Source of the DNA: Tetranychus cinnabarinus
Lineage: Eukaryota; Arthropoda; Arachnida; Trombidiformes; Tetranychidae
DNA length: 64,000 nucleotides
NCBI GenBank assembly: GCA_022266195.1
Contig: WHVY01000007.1
Span: 248,001-312,000 of the forward strand
Direction of reading: 5' to 3'
Below the pieces are notes generated by a model. That model was not told the DNA's origin, ran no database searches, and saw only the letters and a list, made by a program, of their open reading frames with translations. Below, piece by piece: positions 51,721 through 64,000 of the stretch. Both the position numbers and the translations under genes were made by a program. How positions within the stretch are numbered: the first letter of the stretch is position 1; the number at the start of each line of letters is the position of its first letter.

Positions 51721-53304
51721 CTGGAACAAAAGAAAACGATAAATAAATATGTTGTTTAGATGGACAAATATAGAGTACTCATAGTTCAAACTCAGACAAA
51801 GTTCGAAGTGATCAAGAATTCAAGATGTTTTCCATCAATCACAAATCGAGATTGAAAATCTCAATATCTCAATGAATTATGTCGTAATGACTACGTCCCT
51901 ATTAAAAAATCACAGATTAAGTGTTTTTAACTGGTTCACAATGATTGAGATTTAAAATTGTAATTCAAAAGCTTTATTTTGATGGATAACACCTTCAATT
52001 ATGTGTTTATTCAATTAGTTTAAGATGAGGGGGTCCAACAGATAGATATCAATGACATGATTGATAAGGCCCAAGTTATGTAAGTGTTGCTTACATTAAC
52101 TCAAAATGATGTTATCAGAATGCTTAAATGCTCAAAAACAATAGCTTCTGAGCATAAGGTTAAGATGATTTCGTGAGTAATATGAACAACTCTATCAAAA
52201 AAGTGTCAGATTTCAATGTTGCAATAAAAAACAATTGAAACAATATGACAATTGAAATTTTCTGGTTGCTTGTTAGTCAATGATATGACTGACAGGCAAA
52301 CGATGAAGAAGATGATTGTAATTAACATAGTAACAAAGTCGAAACTATTACTGGTGGGCGAGATAACATGATGACAATTGAAATTATTAAATTTTATCTT
52401 GATCAAAGTGCCATAAGACAGCGTAGCTCATGAAACAAGAGCTATGAAATTATCAGATACTAGGTGCTGTGAGATTAATCAAATGTAATGCATTATTGCA
52501 AAATAAATTAAACAAAATTGAGGTTAAAGCATCAGAGAAAATCAGAGAATAGAAAATTGTATTTCTGATAAAATCATAATTGAGATAATAATTTAACAAG
52601 ATACCAGATAACCAGATAATTTCACGCTATTACTGGTTTCATTCGGTAAAAGGAATTAATTTCATGTTTTCGAGGCTTACAATATTGCAATCAAATCCGC
52701 TTATGAACAAAAACAGAACATAATTTTTTAACCTTTGAAACTAACAAATAAATAATATCCAATGTCTATTCGATAAACTTTCTAGATATTATTGAAATAT
52801 TCAGAATATTTCCAATGTTTTATTCATTCCTCTGGTAAAACATAAATCACTAATTAGGTACATCACATATATCAAGAGACTTATCTAAGAAGATTTCCAT
52901 GCTTGTGATTACCATGTTAAACTGGTTTAACTGAAAGTAATTACACAGACACAATAATTTGCCCAACAATTTGATTATCCAGCAATTTTCTTAGCCATAA
53001 ATGCAATTAACATTGACTAAGGGTTTACCAAAGCAAGGCAAATTCCTTCACACACACACACTATTAACATGAGCAATTAATGAATGTAAATTGTCTTCGA
53101 ATATCTAGACTTAGCAAAACGTAACTTATTACGGTTCCCTAACAATTAAAATGGGTATAACAATGAATGACTGTAGCCTTAATTGGAGGTCTTGAATGAA
53201 AAATATTGAACTTGATGCTAGTCGATTAAAAAGATATTATCAGCTGTTATTACAATTATTATTATTAATTTTCCAATGAAGATACAAAGGTTTGATGTAC
53301 TTAC
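51721..53304. other. Intron or spacer between JHBP-like and phosphatase exons
   Basis: No clear exon lies here. A minus-strand frame starting at 52328 encodes a signal-peptide-like stretch (MLITIIFFIVCLSVIS) but has only weak downstream donors in a usable phase. Confidence 0.4.
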
Positions 53305-54529
53305 GTTAGGTAACTGAGGAGAGACGTCTCTTTTAGCTCTTGAATGACTCTCAACTGAGTAAACTGAGGAATGGTGGGATTTCATGGGAACTATTTCAGA
53401 GGCATGATGGACATTATTTCTAGGCAAATCATTGTAACTCAGCGTATTCAACAATTGATCTGATTGTATTGAATCCTCGAGACATTTTACTGATACATTG
53501 AAGGATGGATCCACCTTTAGAGCTTTAAAGATTTGCCAAAAAATGACTTTGCCCAGCGACTCTTGGAAACCTTTATCCAAATGATCAGCTTTATTGTCCA
53601 CTGTTTGTTTACCATTGATTACCTCGTAGCCATGATTATGAAAATCTATCTTTTCAGCATAAATGTTTACTAAATTGTCTGATTCAGATGATTTTTTGAC
53701 ACCCAAGTCAATTGTAATGTTAACATAATCCATCTCTAGTGTACCTTCCCCACTAACTGGAAACATGTGGGCAACGGGTCCATTAATATGGTAATTTGAT
53801 TCAACTTTTATTCCTTCGATGCTCATAGTTGCTTCATATTTATCTATAATTGAAATCAAGGGAATAACGATTAAAAACAAATTAATTTAGTCGTGATTTT
53901 AATTAGATAAAAAGCAAAAAAACAATTAAGATAAAAGATAATTAAATCACCCGTCAAATCTAATTTGGAAATTTTTGTTTGTCTGGGAATTTGTTTTGTT
54001 CAATCGAGTTGGGCAAAAAATCTACATTCTGTTGAGTAAATTGAAATTGAAATAATGAAAAATAGTAATTTGACCTTAAAATAGCCAGAAATTGGACTAA
54101 AAAAAGTAAAAATCAAAACAGATTCAACACTAGGACTAAACAAGACGTAAATAACTTTGTTGGTGCACAAATCATGACCAGACAAACCGCAAAAATAATC
54201 AGAGGTCAAGCAAGAAAAAAAATGGCAGACTAACCTTTGTTGACCCTTTTGAATGGGGTTACCAGATATTTGTTGAGACCCGTGATTCTGGTGTTGTCGA
54301 GTACAACTTTAAAGAGATCTCGATCACACGATAAAAGAGGTGACAATTGTATTTGAGAAGATAATGTGACTTGTTCATGTATACTTAAACATTTGTCAAA
54401 AACATTGGTCAAATCAATGGAGTTACTTGATGAAGATGATGATGATGTTAAAGTGGTTAACGGTGTTCCATGGGCCAAGCCAAAAGGAGCCACAATTGAG
54501 AGCAGCAACCAAATAATTGGATGAAACAT
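53305..54529 (-). CDS. Takeout/JHBP-like secreted module
   Basis: Two exons (54235-54529 with a GTTAGT donor, and 53305-53843) encode 278 residues. A signal peptide (IIWLLLSIVAPFGLAHG) is followed by a Ser-rich stretch and then a JHBP/takeout-like (TULIP) region: FKVVLDNTRITGL, SNYHINGPVAHMFPVSGEG and MDYVNITIDLGVK follow the family pattern of alternating strands with the conserved P-x-x-G-x-G. Such proteins bind hydrophobic ligands in arthropod haemolymph or secretions. The module is shorter than a free takeout protein and has no stop codon: the second exon ends at a strong GTAAGT donor in phase 0, directly after a furin-like RAKR (residues 267-270). The next acceptor in the same phase is the first alkaline phosphatase exon. 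It is probably the N-terminus of the same gene. Confidence 0.7.
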
Positions 54530-56611
54530 CTTAAACTTTCACTGGAAATGATCACAAAAGTATGAACAATTCATTATAAAGCAGAAGAGAAATCCCAAAA
54601 AATGAAGATAAAAAGTTTGCTACAAACTACCACCCGAGGTCGCTACACTCATTTCTCATTCTTTGTTTGCTTTTTACCAATTTTTCCTTTCTTTCCCTTT
54701 TCGAAATGAATCTTTCTTCAGATTTTATCAGACTGAAAATAAAACCTCTTTACCCTTTCAGGAAAACCTCAAACTGGTTAACTCCTTGTGATGGAAAACT
54801 TTAAGCAATTACACTTTTATTGTGGTTTTAATCAATTATCTTTACCACAGCCAAAAATCACATTCAATGAAACCAAATCTTGCCAGCTTTGTCTCAATGT
54901 CTTATCACGTTCATTGCCTGGATAATGATTGATTTCAATGTATATTGTTTTGTGTTCACCCTAACATTTGAATCTAAACCTTTCAATCATTATGGTTAAA
55001 TTATAATGATAATTATACTGTAAATCAGAAACAATCGAATTGGAAATAAACTAAATCGGTTAAAGCAGATTGTCCCTAACATCTGTAGCTGATTGTTTAA
55101 CTGAACATTAAGATCCATTAACACTTCATTCAATGTAATCAACTTCAACTGTTTTCATATCGCATATAATTTAATTTATTAAGGGTTAACAACTATATAA
55201 AAAATGGTTGATATTAAGAAACATTTCAATCATGATAATGTAATATACAGCCATGAATTGCTGCTGTTTTTGCCTTCATTCAATCTTCAACTTTTTTTTG
55301 AGTAATCACAATTTCGCTGGTGATTTTTATCTTCATTTAATTTTCTCACTCATCAGCTTCCTGATAATTAATTTGAGTTTTTCCATGTAATTAAAATTAT
55401 TCACTCATTTGAAATTAGCTTGGTTGAAAATCAAATGAACAAAAAAACCTAAATTAAATCTGGTTTAATTTGGTTGGACCCAAGTCTGGTTGAATGAGCT
55501 GGCGAAATGAAATAAATTGTAAAACCAGGAAAAACAAATGTCTTTGATCCAATTTGATTGAAGACTCGATGTTAAAATTGATGTTAATCAATTGGTCATG
55601 CTATTAACTTTCTGGTAAATCATAATAATTGTCAAAGATTGACTAGAGTTAACAATTTGCCGAGTCATAGACAAAAGCTATTCTGTGTCTCTCCTGAACT
55701 ATTAAATCACAAATGATTAAATCAATTTAGTTGATTATATTTCATCTCTAAATGAATAAGACGATTTAAAGTTGGAATCAATCAACAGCTGAAAGCTCGA
55801 ACCCGAATCATTTTTTCGTCTATTTTCATCAGTTGCTCGAATGTCAATTGTCAACAGTTTGTGGGATCATTACTTGTATTTCAGTGATTGATTAACTGCT
55901 AATGAAATTTGATTTAACTCGATTTTGAAAAGTAGAAAAAGGTTAATTTTAAAATTAACGGTTTGTGATGAAAAATTAGTAAACATTAATAGAAAAGTTC
56001 ACACAAATTGTTGTCTATTTTAATGAAATTTATCAAGCTTACATGAATGTTTTACTTGGACTTTCCCAATCAAACAAATTGTTGATCTAATTTTGTAAGT
56101 TTAATTTGGTAAAGCATTATTGATAACATTTTTTACACAAAGAATCAATAATGTTTAATGGTTAGTGAATTTCAAGTGTAATCCATTAATTTGTCAATCA
56201 TTTATCCCTGAAAAAAGAACAAGATTTATGGATTTGCCTTTTATTTTCGAGAATCATGATGATAACAATGAATTAAATTTTAATTGCATTTGAATTACAC
56301 TTGGGGAGTCTAGAGAAATATCATCGAGAGATGAATGAAGGAAACAAAAATCATGATTGACGGGTATAATGATATAGTTATCTATACAACATTAGGCACA
56401 GAGTCACAAATATATAAATTATATTTTTTTGCGATCAATTTTGTAGAGCCATCATTAATCATGGCTCAAATTTTTAAATTTTTTCCACTTTTTTGTTCAT
56501 TTTGCAATGATGGAGGTAAAGTTAATTAAACACTACCTTTTTTTATACAATAACTCTAGCTTTTTGATACACTTGTGCAGGTATTTAAACTGTTGAGAGA
56601 GTTGTTTTGAT
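54530..56611. other. Intergenic
   Basis: This is the upstream region of the JHBP-like exons and the 3' flank of ECH1. No coding potential is recognised. Confidence 0.45.
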
Positions 56612-59118
56612 TTACAGATCGGAAAAGGTAGGAACCTCTGTTGAATCTTTCCTCCATCCTTTGGCTGCATTGGAAACATCTTCTGATTGTAACATTGCCA
56701 TGTTCCAGTTCGCCATTAAAGTTAATCCATCTTGAGTATTGTGTTCTCGTGAGTATCTCATGCAAATTTTGCTACCTTGAACTGCAACTGGGCTTTTAGT
56801 GGATATTAGTGTGGCTGTTTCGATGGCTGCTTTTTTGGTTTGCTCACCATCAGCAAATAGTTTACTAACCATGCCCATCTGGAAAGAGAAAGAATACAAA
56901 TTTAGTTGAAATGCTTCTTGGAATGAGAATAAGTTACAAAGAAAACATCTTCAGATTGTTTAACATGAACATAAACGAGATTGTCAAACACACAGACATA
57001 AGTACAAGTACATAGATTTAAGATTGTTTAAGATCTGTTAAGTTTTAAAAATTGGTTGATTCTTTAAATTGGACATGAAAACAATTTACAATGTACTTGT
57101 TAACCTTGATTGTTTTACACTACCCTTGAACTGTAATTTGACTCGCTAATAGGGCTGAAGATATTTTTATCTACTGACGTAAAACAACAAAAGATATTTC
57201 ACATTTGATTTGACGTGTAGATTGGAGAAATAACAGTCTTCACAATAATCATCTACTGACCTCTTTGGCTTCTGAGGCTGGAACTTTTCTTGCCGTGTAA
57301 ATCATCTCACGAATATAGCTATCGTTTCCTGATATCCTGGGTATTCTTTGCAAGCCTCCCATGTCTGGTGCTCTTCCTGTGTCTATCTCTTTCACATGAA
57401 AATAGGCATCTTCCGATGCATAACGGATATCAGCTGCAGATACCAAACCAAGAGCTGAACCAACACAGGGTCCATGGATTGCTGCTATAATTGGCTTTGA
57501 ACATTGCTCCAAAACAGTAAATGAATCTTGAAACAATAGAATCATTGATCTGATATATTTAGCTTTACGAGCAACATCAGACATCCCTGCAGTCCTAGAG
57601 CTGGTACCCCTTATTTGAGAAACCATTTCAATCATGTCGTTATAGTCAAGGCCAACCGAGAACTGTTTACCAGTTCCACTCAATACAACAGCACGACAGT
57701 GTTGATCATCGTTAATACGGCAAAACAATTCGTACAATTCACGAAACATTTCCTTATTGAGGGCATTCTTAGCATCACAACGATTCAACTCGACATGCAG
57801 TACATGTTCACATGGTGACGAAACTTGAAGTGTATCATAATCATAATTAGATACATGAATTGATTTTGATGATAAATTACGGCTTGAGATTAATTGTTTT
57901 CCAAAATTGGCTGATTGACGAGTAAGCAATGCTGCAAGAAACAAACAAAAATAAAAGAACATTAAACATCATAATCGATCATTGACATTCCAGAGATGCT
58001 TAAACAGCAAATTTATTCAAACAGATTTACGACTTAAAACTAAATCAAATCAAAGTCAGTTCATTAAATAGTTTATTAAATAAAACGCATTAAGATTGAT
58101 TAATTTTTGGAGGGATTTAAAAACAAATCTAAAAATCAACCGTTAATACTAGCTATGCCATCTAGCGATTTTTTAAGCAGCTAATATGCTGCGAAAATTA
58201 TGCTTGCATCAAAAAGTTGTTTTCACCCAAAATGATAATAAATCAAACAATCAATCAATCATTTAATTTTTCCAATTACTCTTTTGTGATTCACCAGGAA
58301 AGACTGAATAACAACAAGACTTTATCAATGTTAGTCATGTGTTAACCAGATTTTATTGTGAAAAATTTATCAAATCAGATTGATCTCAAGGTCGGGGAAA
58401 CCTCTTTTTCAATAACAAACGATTCAACATAATTTTATTTCGCCTCAAATTAACAGTAAACAGACTCTTTCATCATCATCATTGACATCATCACAATCAG
58501 TTGATATCACTTCATCATCTTAGTTCTACCCAAACTTGTTTACTCATTAACAATTTCCAATTTTTTCCTGTTTGTTTTTGCAGCCTGTTTTACATGTAAA
58601 CATTACTATTGAATTGCATGGGAACAGAGATTGAAACAAGAGTTCATAAAGCTCAAGATAATTAGCGGATGGTAATAGTGATCAAAGATATGTATTGAAC
58701 ATTTTCTCAAGGCTCAAAGACTGTAATTAAGAAATAAAGAAATACAACTGTTTCTTAACAAAAACAATAAGAGGATCAATCATAGTTAACAATGTTAAGA
58801 TCAAAAACATAGTCACCAACCAAGGTTTAGATTGGAGGAAAACTTCAATGTTTATGTATCGCACAATCAATCATTGAAGTGCTTCTCTTAACGATGAGAA
58901 ATTGATGAAACGCAAAGTGAGCTCTTAATGTTGATAAAACAATTATCTGAATTCTTGGCCAATTAAAGACAATGTATACAAGATTCTATTTTTGTAAATA
59001 ACTGATCAATAGAGAATAGCAACATTACCTGATATTTCAATGCTTCAATGAAGTAAACAAAGCTACAAATTAAATATAAATTAACAATAAACTTACCGAA
59101 TGTCTTAAAAAATGTCAT
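56612..59118 (-). CDS. ECH1: Delta(3,5)-delta(2,4)-dienoyl-CoA isomerase
   Basis: This crotonase-fold enzyme shifts double bonds of unsaturated fatty acyl-CoAs so that they can enter beta-oxidation. Exons 59097-59118, 57261-57931 and 56612-56878 give 319 aa. The basic, Ser-rich N-terminus (MTFFKTFALLTRQSANFGKQ) fits mitochondrial import. Family segments: HVLHVELNR, FSVGLDYNDM, KPIIAAIHGPCVG, FHVKEIDTGRAPDMGGLQR and KSPVAVQGSK, all closest to ECH1 and not to other enoyl-CoA hydratases. The Glu and Asp equivalent to rat Glu196 and Asp204 are present. The position equivalent to Asp176 is Gly (GSALGLVSA instead of GGGVDLVTA). The protein ends SDL where mammals have the peroxisomal signal SKL. The first intron is 1.17 kb. 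Confidence 0.92.
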
Positions 59119-60397
59119 TTTCCCGAGATTTGTCAGTCCAACGACCCAATTACGGTTTATGTAAATTTAGTTGAATTGAAAAGCAACACAAATTGAAAGT
59201 TAAATTAAAAATCAGAGTCAAACTTTAATTATCACAACTAGGTTATCGTAATACTTTGATAAATTGAAAGATGGACACAGTAAGGAAATATATTGATTCT
59301 CATTCAAACACTAAGAATATTTATGTTAATAAAAGGCAACTTCGATATAATCTGATTCACGAAACACTTGGACGATAATTGTTATAATGGAAATGATTGA
59401 GGCGGGGTGATTGGGTATCACCCACTTTAAAATTCACCCTCCCTTCCTCTCTTAGTCAATCAATATCAACATCTTCATCTCTCTGTTGCTTTACAATTTG
59501 AGTTTCTTTCCTCAGCTACAATAACAATCAACATCAATGAAAACGAAATGATAATTTAAATCAGATAAAAGGAATTTTCTGTATAGTCAAGCGTCCTTGT
59601 CGGTTTGTTTTCGTGTTTTCAATTTGTTTTGATTCCTAATTAATGTGTATATTCAGCTTTTTGTGCTCAGATGATTCAGAAAAACCTCCTTCATCTATGA
59701 CATCAAAAACAATTGATGACAATTAGCTGGCTGTTCCAACAGATATTACGAAAAATCTGATTGTTTTAGCAGAATCATTGGAGAATCCCTTTGGTGGAAA
59801 AGGTGATTAGATATTGTTCCAAACGACAGGATCACAGGACGTCATTTTGATAACTCGATAGATGCATATAGTCAACTGAACCTACACAAAATTAAGATAA
59901 TCATCTATTGAAATTAATGATCTTTATCTCTCTATCTCTATGGATCTCTTGCTTGAATTTCTTGGTTTCCCTTAACGAGAAAGAAATCAGAGAAAAAGAA
60001 AAGTCTACATCTCCTTTTTTTTACAACTTGACTGTATCTTGATTGTTCAACAGGTCTCCTACATCCAACTACGAAATTATGAACCTCTAGTGATTGAATG
60101 ATGATAAAATGTGATATGAATCGGATGAAATGATTACAATGCTTTGATTTTTCTTGATTGCTGATTATTGTTGATTATCGATGTTGATGTTTGTCTTTGG
60201 TATTGCCTTGTTTATTAGAACGATATTTTTGAACATCTCATTCTCTTTATTTATAAAGATTGGTGATATTTTTTCTCTTAAAGGTAAGTTGGCCAAAAAT
60301 TATCCTTTTGATTCTATTGTTATTTTTGGTTCAAAATAAATGCATGAATCCTCTAGACAAATGCTGGAAATTGATACAATTTACAATTTGTAATTTT
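59119..60397. other. Intergenic
   Basis: This is the ECH1 upstream region and the 3' flank of liprin-beta. I see no gene. Confidence 0.4.
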
Positions 60398-62591
60398 CTA
60401 GGCGCTTGGTTCTCCATTTGAGACATTAAGTTTAGCTGGGGAATTTGATTCCGAATTTGGTTTTTGATGAACAGGACAAGGCATTTTAGTTTCCAATGAA
60501 TTTGTTAGTGGGCAAACAAGATCATCTGATTGGAATTCCGGCTTGCTTCGTCGTTTCAACAAATTAAAGCGACTTGATTTAATCTGTTAAAATAAAGAAA
60601 GTAAAAATTGTAATTTTAATATCATTGAACTTTCGATTTGAGTCAACGTGAATTTGATAAAATTTGATTAAAACTTACAGTTATTTTGCTTGATGCAATG
60701 GAAGAAGGATTTTTAACAAGATAATCTCTTTTAATTTGCACAAGTTCAGGTCCTAATAGATCATTGAAACTTGAATAAATGTGACGTCTTAATAATGATT
60801 TAGAGCTTGGAATGCCTAAAAGAGAAGCCAATAAATCTGCATCAAATGCTGGTTCATGAACCATGAGAGCTCCGTGAACACCACTTCCTCTTAAACTTGA
60901 AGTATACTCAGAGAGATCAACGCACCTAAGCCATTCCATGACACGATGAGAAGTCCATAAAGCAATAGTTGAAGGATTTTTACTATCACTGGCTAATTTA
61001 TCTGAAACTGCTCTTCTTTCTAAACAATTCGGGTCAAATTTTTGCTCTCGTAAAACTTGTATTCCTCGTCTAATACTACAATAATGCAATTTAGCTGTTA
61101 TATTCAGGTTAATTAAATCTTGCATTGTTAATCGATGAAGAACAGCACCATCTACTCGAGCGTTAAGGAAATTTTCTTTGAATTGTGGTAAGCCGATATC
61201 ATCTAACCAGCGGGCTACCCATAAATAATCCAATCGATGAGCTGCCTGGGTCAATGGATCACAATCATTATTTGCAAATGCTAAAGCCAATTTCAGCTTT
61301 TTACGATGAAGCTTATTCTTCATTCCAAGATACTTTTCAATTTCATTCTCTGTCGCGTTGAATAATTGTTCACCAGTCCGGAATATTTGTTTACATCGCT
61401 CACTATACATTCCAAGACCAATAGAGTTAAACCATTGTGCGAGAAGAGCATTATCAAATCGCGGAAATGGAATGTCAATCCTAAAAAAATTAGAGAAACA
61501 AAAAATTCAGACTCTTTTCATAAAGCATATTAACATCAGATATCAGATGTCTACTCATGATGAGAATGTGAAATCTTACTCTAATCTACGCCTTTCTCCT
61601 GATATAAGCCTAGGTCCAGCTGTTGATCGAATACCACCCCTTACAAAATGATTAGACTCTAAATTAGCTGCCGGTGATTCAGTTTTCTTTATCCTGAAAG
61701 GAAGAAAGAGAAGGGATTAGTGACACAATAACAAAATATTTATGTTGTAGAACCTACATAGAAAGGAACTTTTTGAATCCTTTGGAGTTATCTTTTGCTC
61801 TGAATGATGACTTCAATGGATTTGGATGAAGAGAGGGTGCCGGAGGTACTCGCTGGTTCACTGAGGTCTTAAATAAATCTGGATTGGATCGTCCACCATT
61901 TGGAATAATTTGATCTTCAGCTGCTACATTGTGAGGAAGAAAAAAAACAAAATATAAGAATATATCATTGAATAAATTGAAGTAAAGTACAATTAAAGCA
62001 ATCTACAAATAATATTAAGACAAACTACCGCAAAACCAGTCAAATTAAAAGAAAGAATTATTTTTCTCCATACCCAAAGATGAGTGAATTGAGTTAAATT
62101 AGTAGACAAAAAGAGTAAAAACAAGTCCAAAAGAGGAAGACCAAGTGAGTTTTGTCGGAAGAAAAGTATCATGAGCATGCATTGGAATTACAGATGTGAA
62201 GAATAAGAAGTGTAGGAGAGGAACGGGAAAGGAGGAAAAATAAAAAGACAACACAGGGAAATCGGGTTAAAAGTTAAATTAAGATTAAATGGAATAGATA
62301 ATGATGATAGATTTCACGGTGATGATTACAGGCGTCCAAATATAATCTATCATCATTGTAGTTTTTGGTGACTGGTTCGGGCTTACTTGTAAATCGTTTG
62401 GTCCGTTTTAAGGAGAAAAAATCTTTACCAAATGAGACAATATTATTAAATCTGGTTCCCGCTGAGGTTGTTGTTGGCTTGGTTATCCCAATTGAAGTTG
62501 AACCAGATGCTTGAGCAATAATGGGTTTACCTTGTCTTCCAACACTTGTGGACCCGATATCTCCTGATATCGGTGTTTTAGAAGATTCCAT
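60398..62591 (-). CDS. Liprin-beta, short form
   Basis: Liprin-beta is a scaffold with liprin-alpha at synapses and adhesion sites. Exons 62387-62591, 61758-61920, 61580-61693, 60679-61480 and 60398-60583 close at 489 aa. The C-terminal half holds three SAM domains in the liprin order: about 165-230 (LLAQWFNSIGLGMY .. NKLHRKKLKLAL), about 245-305 (VARWLDDIGLPQFKENF .. LTMQDL) and about 335-400 (VMEWLRCVDLSEY .. LLGIPSSKSLLRRHI). A KRDYL segment and a Ser-rich tail follow. The N-terminal 160 residues are low-complexity and contain no coiled coil, unlike the roughly 1000-residue vertebrate proteins. A TAA directly precedes the ATG, so this start is real unless an upstream exon is spliced in. 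Confidence 0.87.
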
Positions 62592-64000
62592 TTAAGTTGA
62601 TAATGGTTATTTAATGTTTAATAACTAAACAGATTATTAAATTGATAAAAAAATATTTAAAAAGGTATTAAAAATAATTAAACTTGAGTTTAAGTTGAGT
62701 TGTCATTTTGAGACTTATCTTTGCCAATCACTGCATTGTTTATGCTTTTTCCACATTTGTTTGCTTTCTCTTCCAAGGCTACAGCAAGCCAAAAAGGCAT
62801 AAAAAGCATAAAGAGCATAATCTTTTCCAATTCGAAGGGAAAATTGTAAACAAATTAGTCAATCAATTTATTAACTGTTTTCTTTCTCCATTTAAACTTT
62901 AATTAACCCATTTTAAGTCATTTAAAATACTTGTTAATCACTTGAAGTCAATGTTTCCACTAAAAGTGTGAATTAATTTGTTTCCAGCCAAATTTAAAAT
63001 TTATTTCCAATGTACCTTTCCATCATTACCTTCTAATTTTTCCTTCATCTGGTTTAATCTGTAATTATTTCATACATTTCTATAACAACTGTTTTTATAC
63101 CATTGGAAGATATTTATTCAGGTAATTGTGTTATCAACTCAACGACAGTGATTTCTATAACCTTGAATCAGTGTTAACCCATTACAGTGAATGAATGGCG
63201 AACATTCTTCAAGCTTAAATCCTCTATTGATTGTGAAGAGTTTTTCTGGTTTTGCTTTCCCAAAATAGCTGTAACCAATTTTAATTGAAATACCAGGTTT
63301 ACGATAAAATATATATATTCCAAGGCAGAGAGGAAAATGGTTACTGCTTTCTCATGGTGCATTGGAAGGTGAAAGAACGATGTCTCAATGTAACGATGAA
63401 AATTATGGAACTCAAGCTATCTGTTAGCATGATTTCGAAATTAACCATGTGATTCAAGTTTAATGAATTGTCCTGCTCAAGACGAAAGTCTAATGCTAAA
63501 TATAAGACTCTCATTTAGTGAAACTGATGTGATACCCAAAATCTTAAGAGAAAGCAGTCAACCCATTTTCATCAAGAACGAGCTCAGATTTAACCCATTG
63601 ATATTTGAAATTTTAATTGAAAATTATATATTTTGCTTCAATTAAATTCACTAAATTCTTAGGCCATTAGCTCGTACTCTTGATAGAAAATTTCTTAGTT
63701 TTGACTTGAAAAAATTAAATAAAAATCCCAAAAAAGAAAGGTTTAACAAAGAAAAATGTTGATTGAGAAACTGGCAAGCGTCTTTGGTGAATGTGTGATA
63801 GTGTAGCTAATGAACCGTCCCTAAAATCCCCTTCATTCATTGGTTAAAACTGGATTGGTTTAGTTTACTCTAAAACCGTTTTCCTGTGTTCTTTTTGGTT
63901 TGTTTTGTTCCCTCTCTTTTTATCATCTCTTGTTATGTATTATTCTTAAATATTGGCGCTTCAATTATATCCTAACCAACCCCTAATTGTCTCAAACGTA
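62592..64000. other. Right-edge non-coding region
   Basis: This is upstream of liprin-beta. No recognised coding sequence; it may be promoter or an intron of a longer liprin-beta transcript running off the edge. Confidence 0.4.

Noticed and set aside
52206..52406. Signal-peptide-like frame considered as the true first exon of alkaline phosphatase
   Set aside because: The downstream donor choices in the needed phase are weak (GTTTCA/GTTTTT), whereas the JHBP exon has a strong GTAAGT donor in phase. Kept only as a competing model.
1..64000. CRISPR arrays, operons, rRNA and tRNA genes
   Set aside because: Looked for and not seen; the genome is eukaryotic and genes are intron-containing and individually arranged.

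Overview
The window reads as nuclear DNA of a small-genome arthropod. It is AT-rich, has spliceosomal introns (often 60-100 bp) with GTAAGT/CAG borders, and its genes have clear animal orthologues. The takeout/JHBP-type domain points to arthropods; compact genes and short introns suggest a chelicerate, perhaps a spider mite (Tetranychus type). That species guess is inference. All exon models were built by hand; every one closes in frame across all its splice phases.

Layout. 1-6540: no recognisable gene. 6541-20605: an unstable, duplicated block. It holds a decayed UPF3 fragment, a 929-bp TIR element carrying a choline/ethanolamine kinase fragment, a truncated copy of the UPF3-RacGAP-USP34 neighbourhood (8806-12217), a 4.2-kb array of inverted repeat arms (12258-16465), then the intact UPF3 and a second intact RacGAP gene. 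21444-31632: a USP34 (puf) deubiquitinase of 3255 codons, 90 percent of it in one exon. 33206-36841: two tandem secreted LRR proteins. 37497-40449: inositol polyphosphate multikinase, dynactin p27 (DCTN6) and ANKRD49. 41225-45599: a multipass DUF389 membrane protein. 49092-54529: alkaline phosphatase exons preceded by a secreted takeout/JHBP-like module that splices in phase onto them. 56612-59118: dienoyl-CoA isomerase ECH1. 60398-62591: liprin-beta (three SAM domains).

Most genes are unrelated housekeeping or cell-biology genes: mRNA decay (UPF3), cytokinesis (RacGAP), ubiquitin signalling (USP34), inositol phosphates (IPMK), dynein transport (DCTN6), fatty-acid oxidation (ECH1), synapse/adhesion scaffolds (liprin-beta). 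The real novelty lies in genome architecture: repeated duplication of the UPF3 3' end, mosaic divergence between the duplicated segments, an apparent gene-capturing transposon, a foldback array between the two copies, and a possible JHBP-alkaline phosphatase fusion with a furin-like site between the modules.
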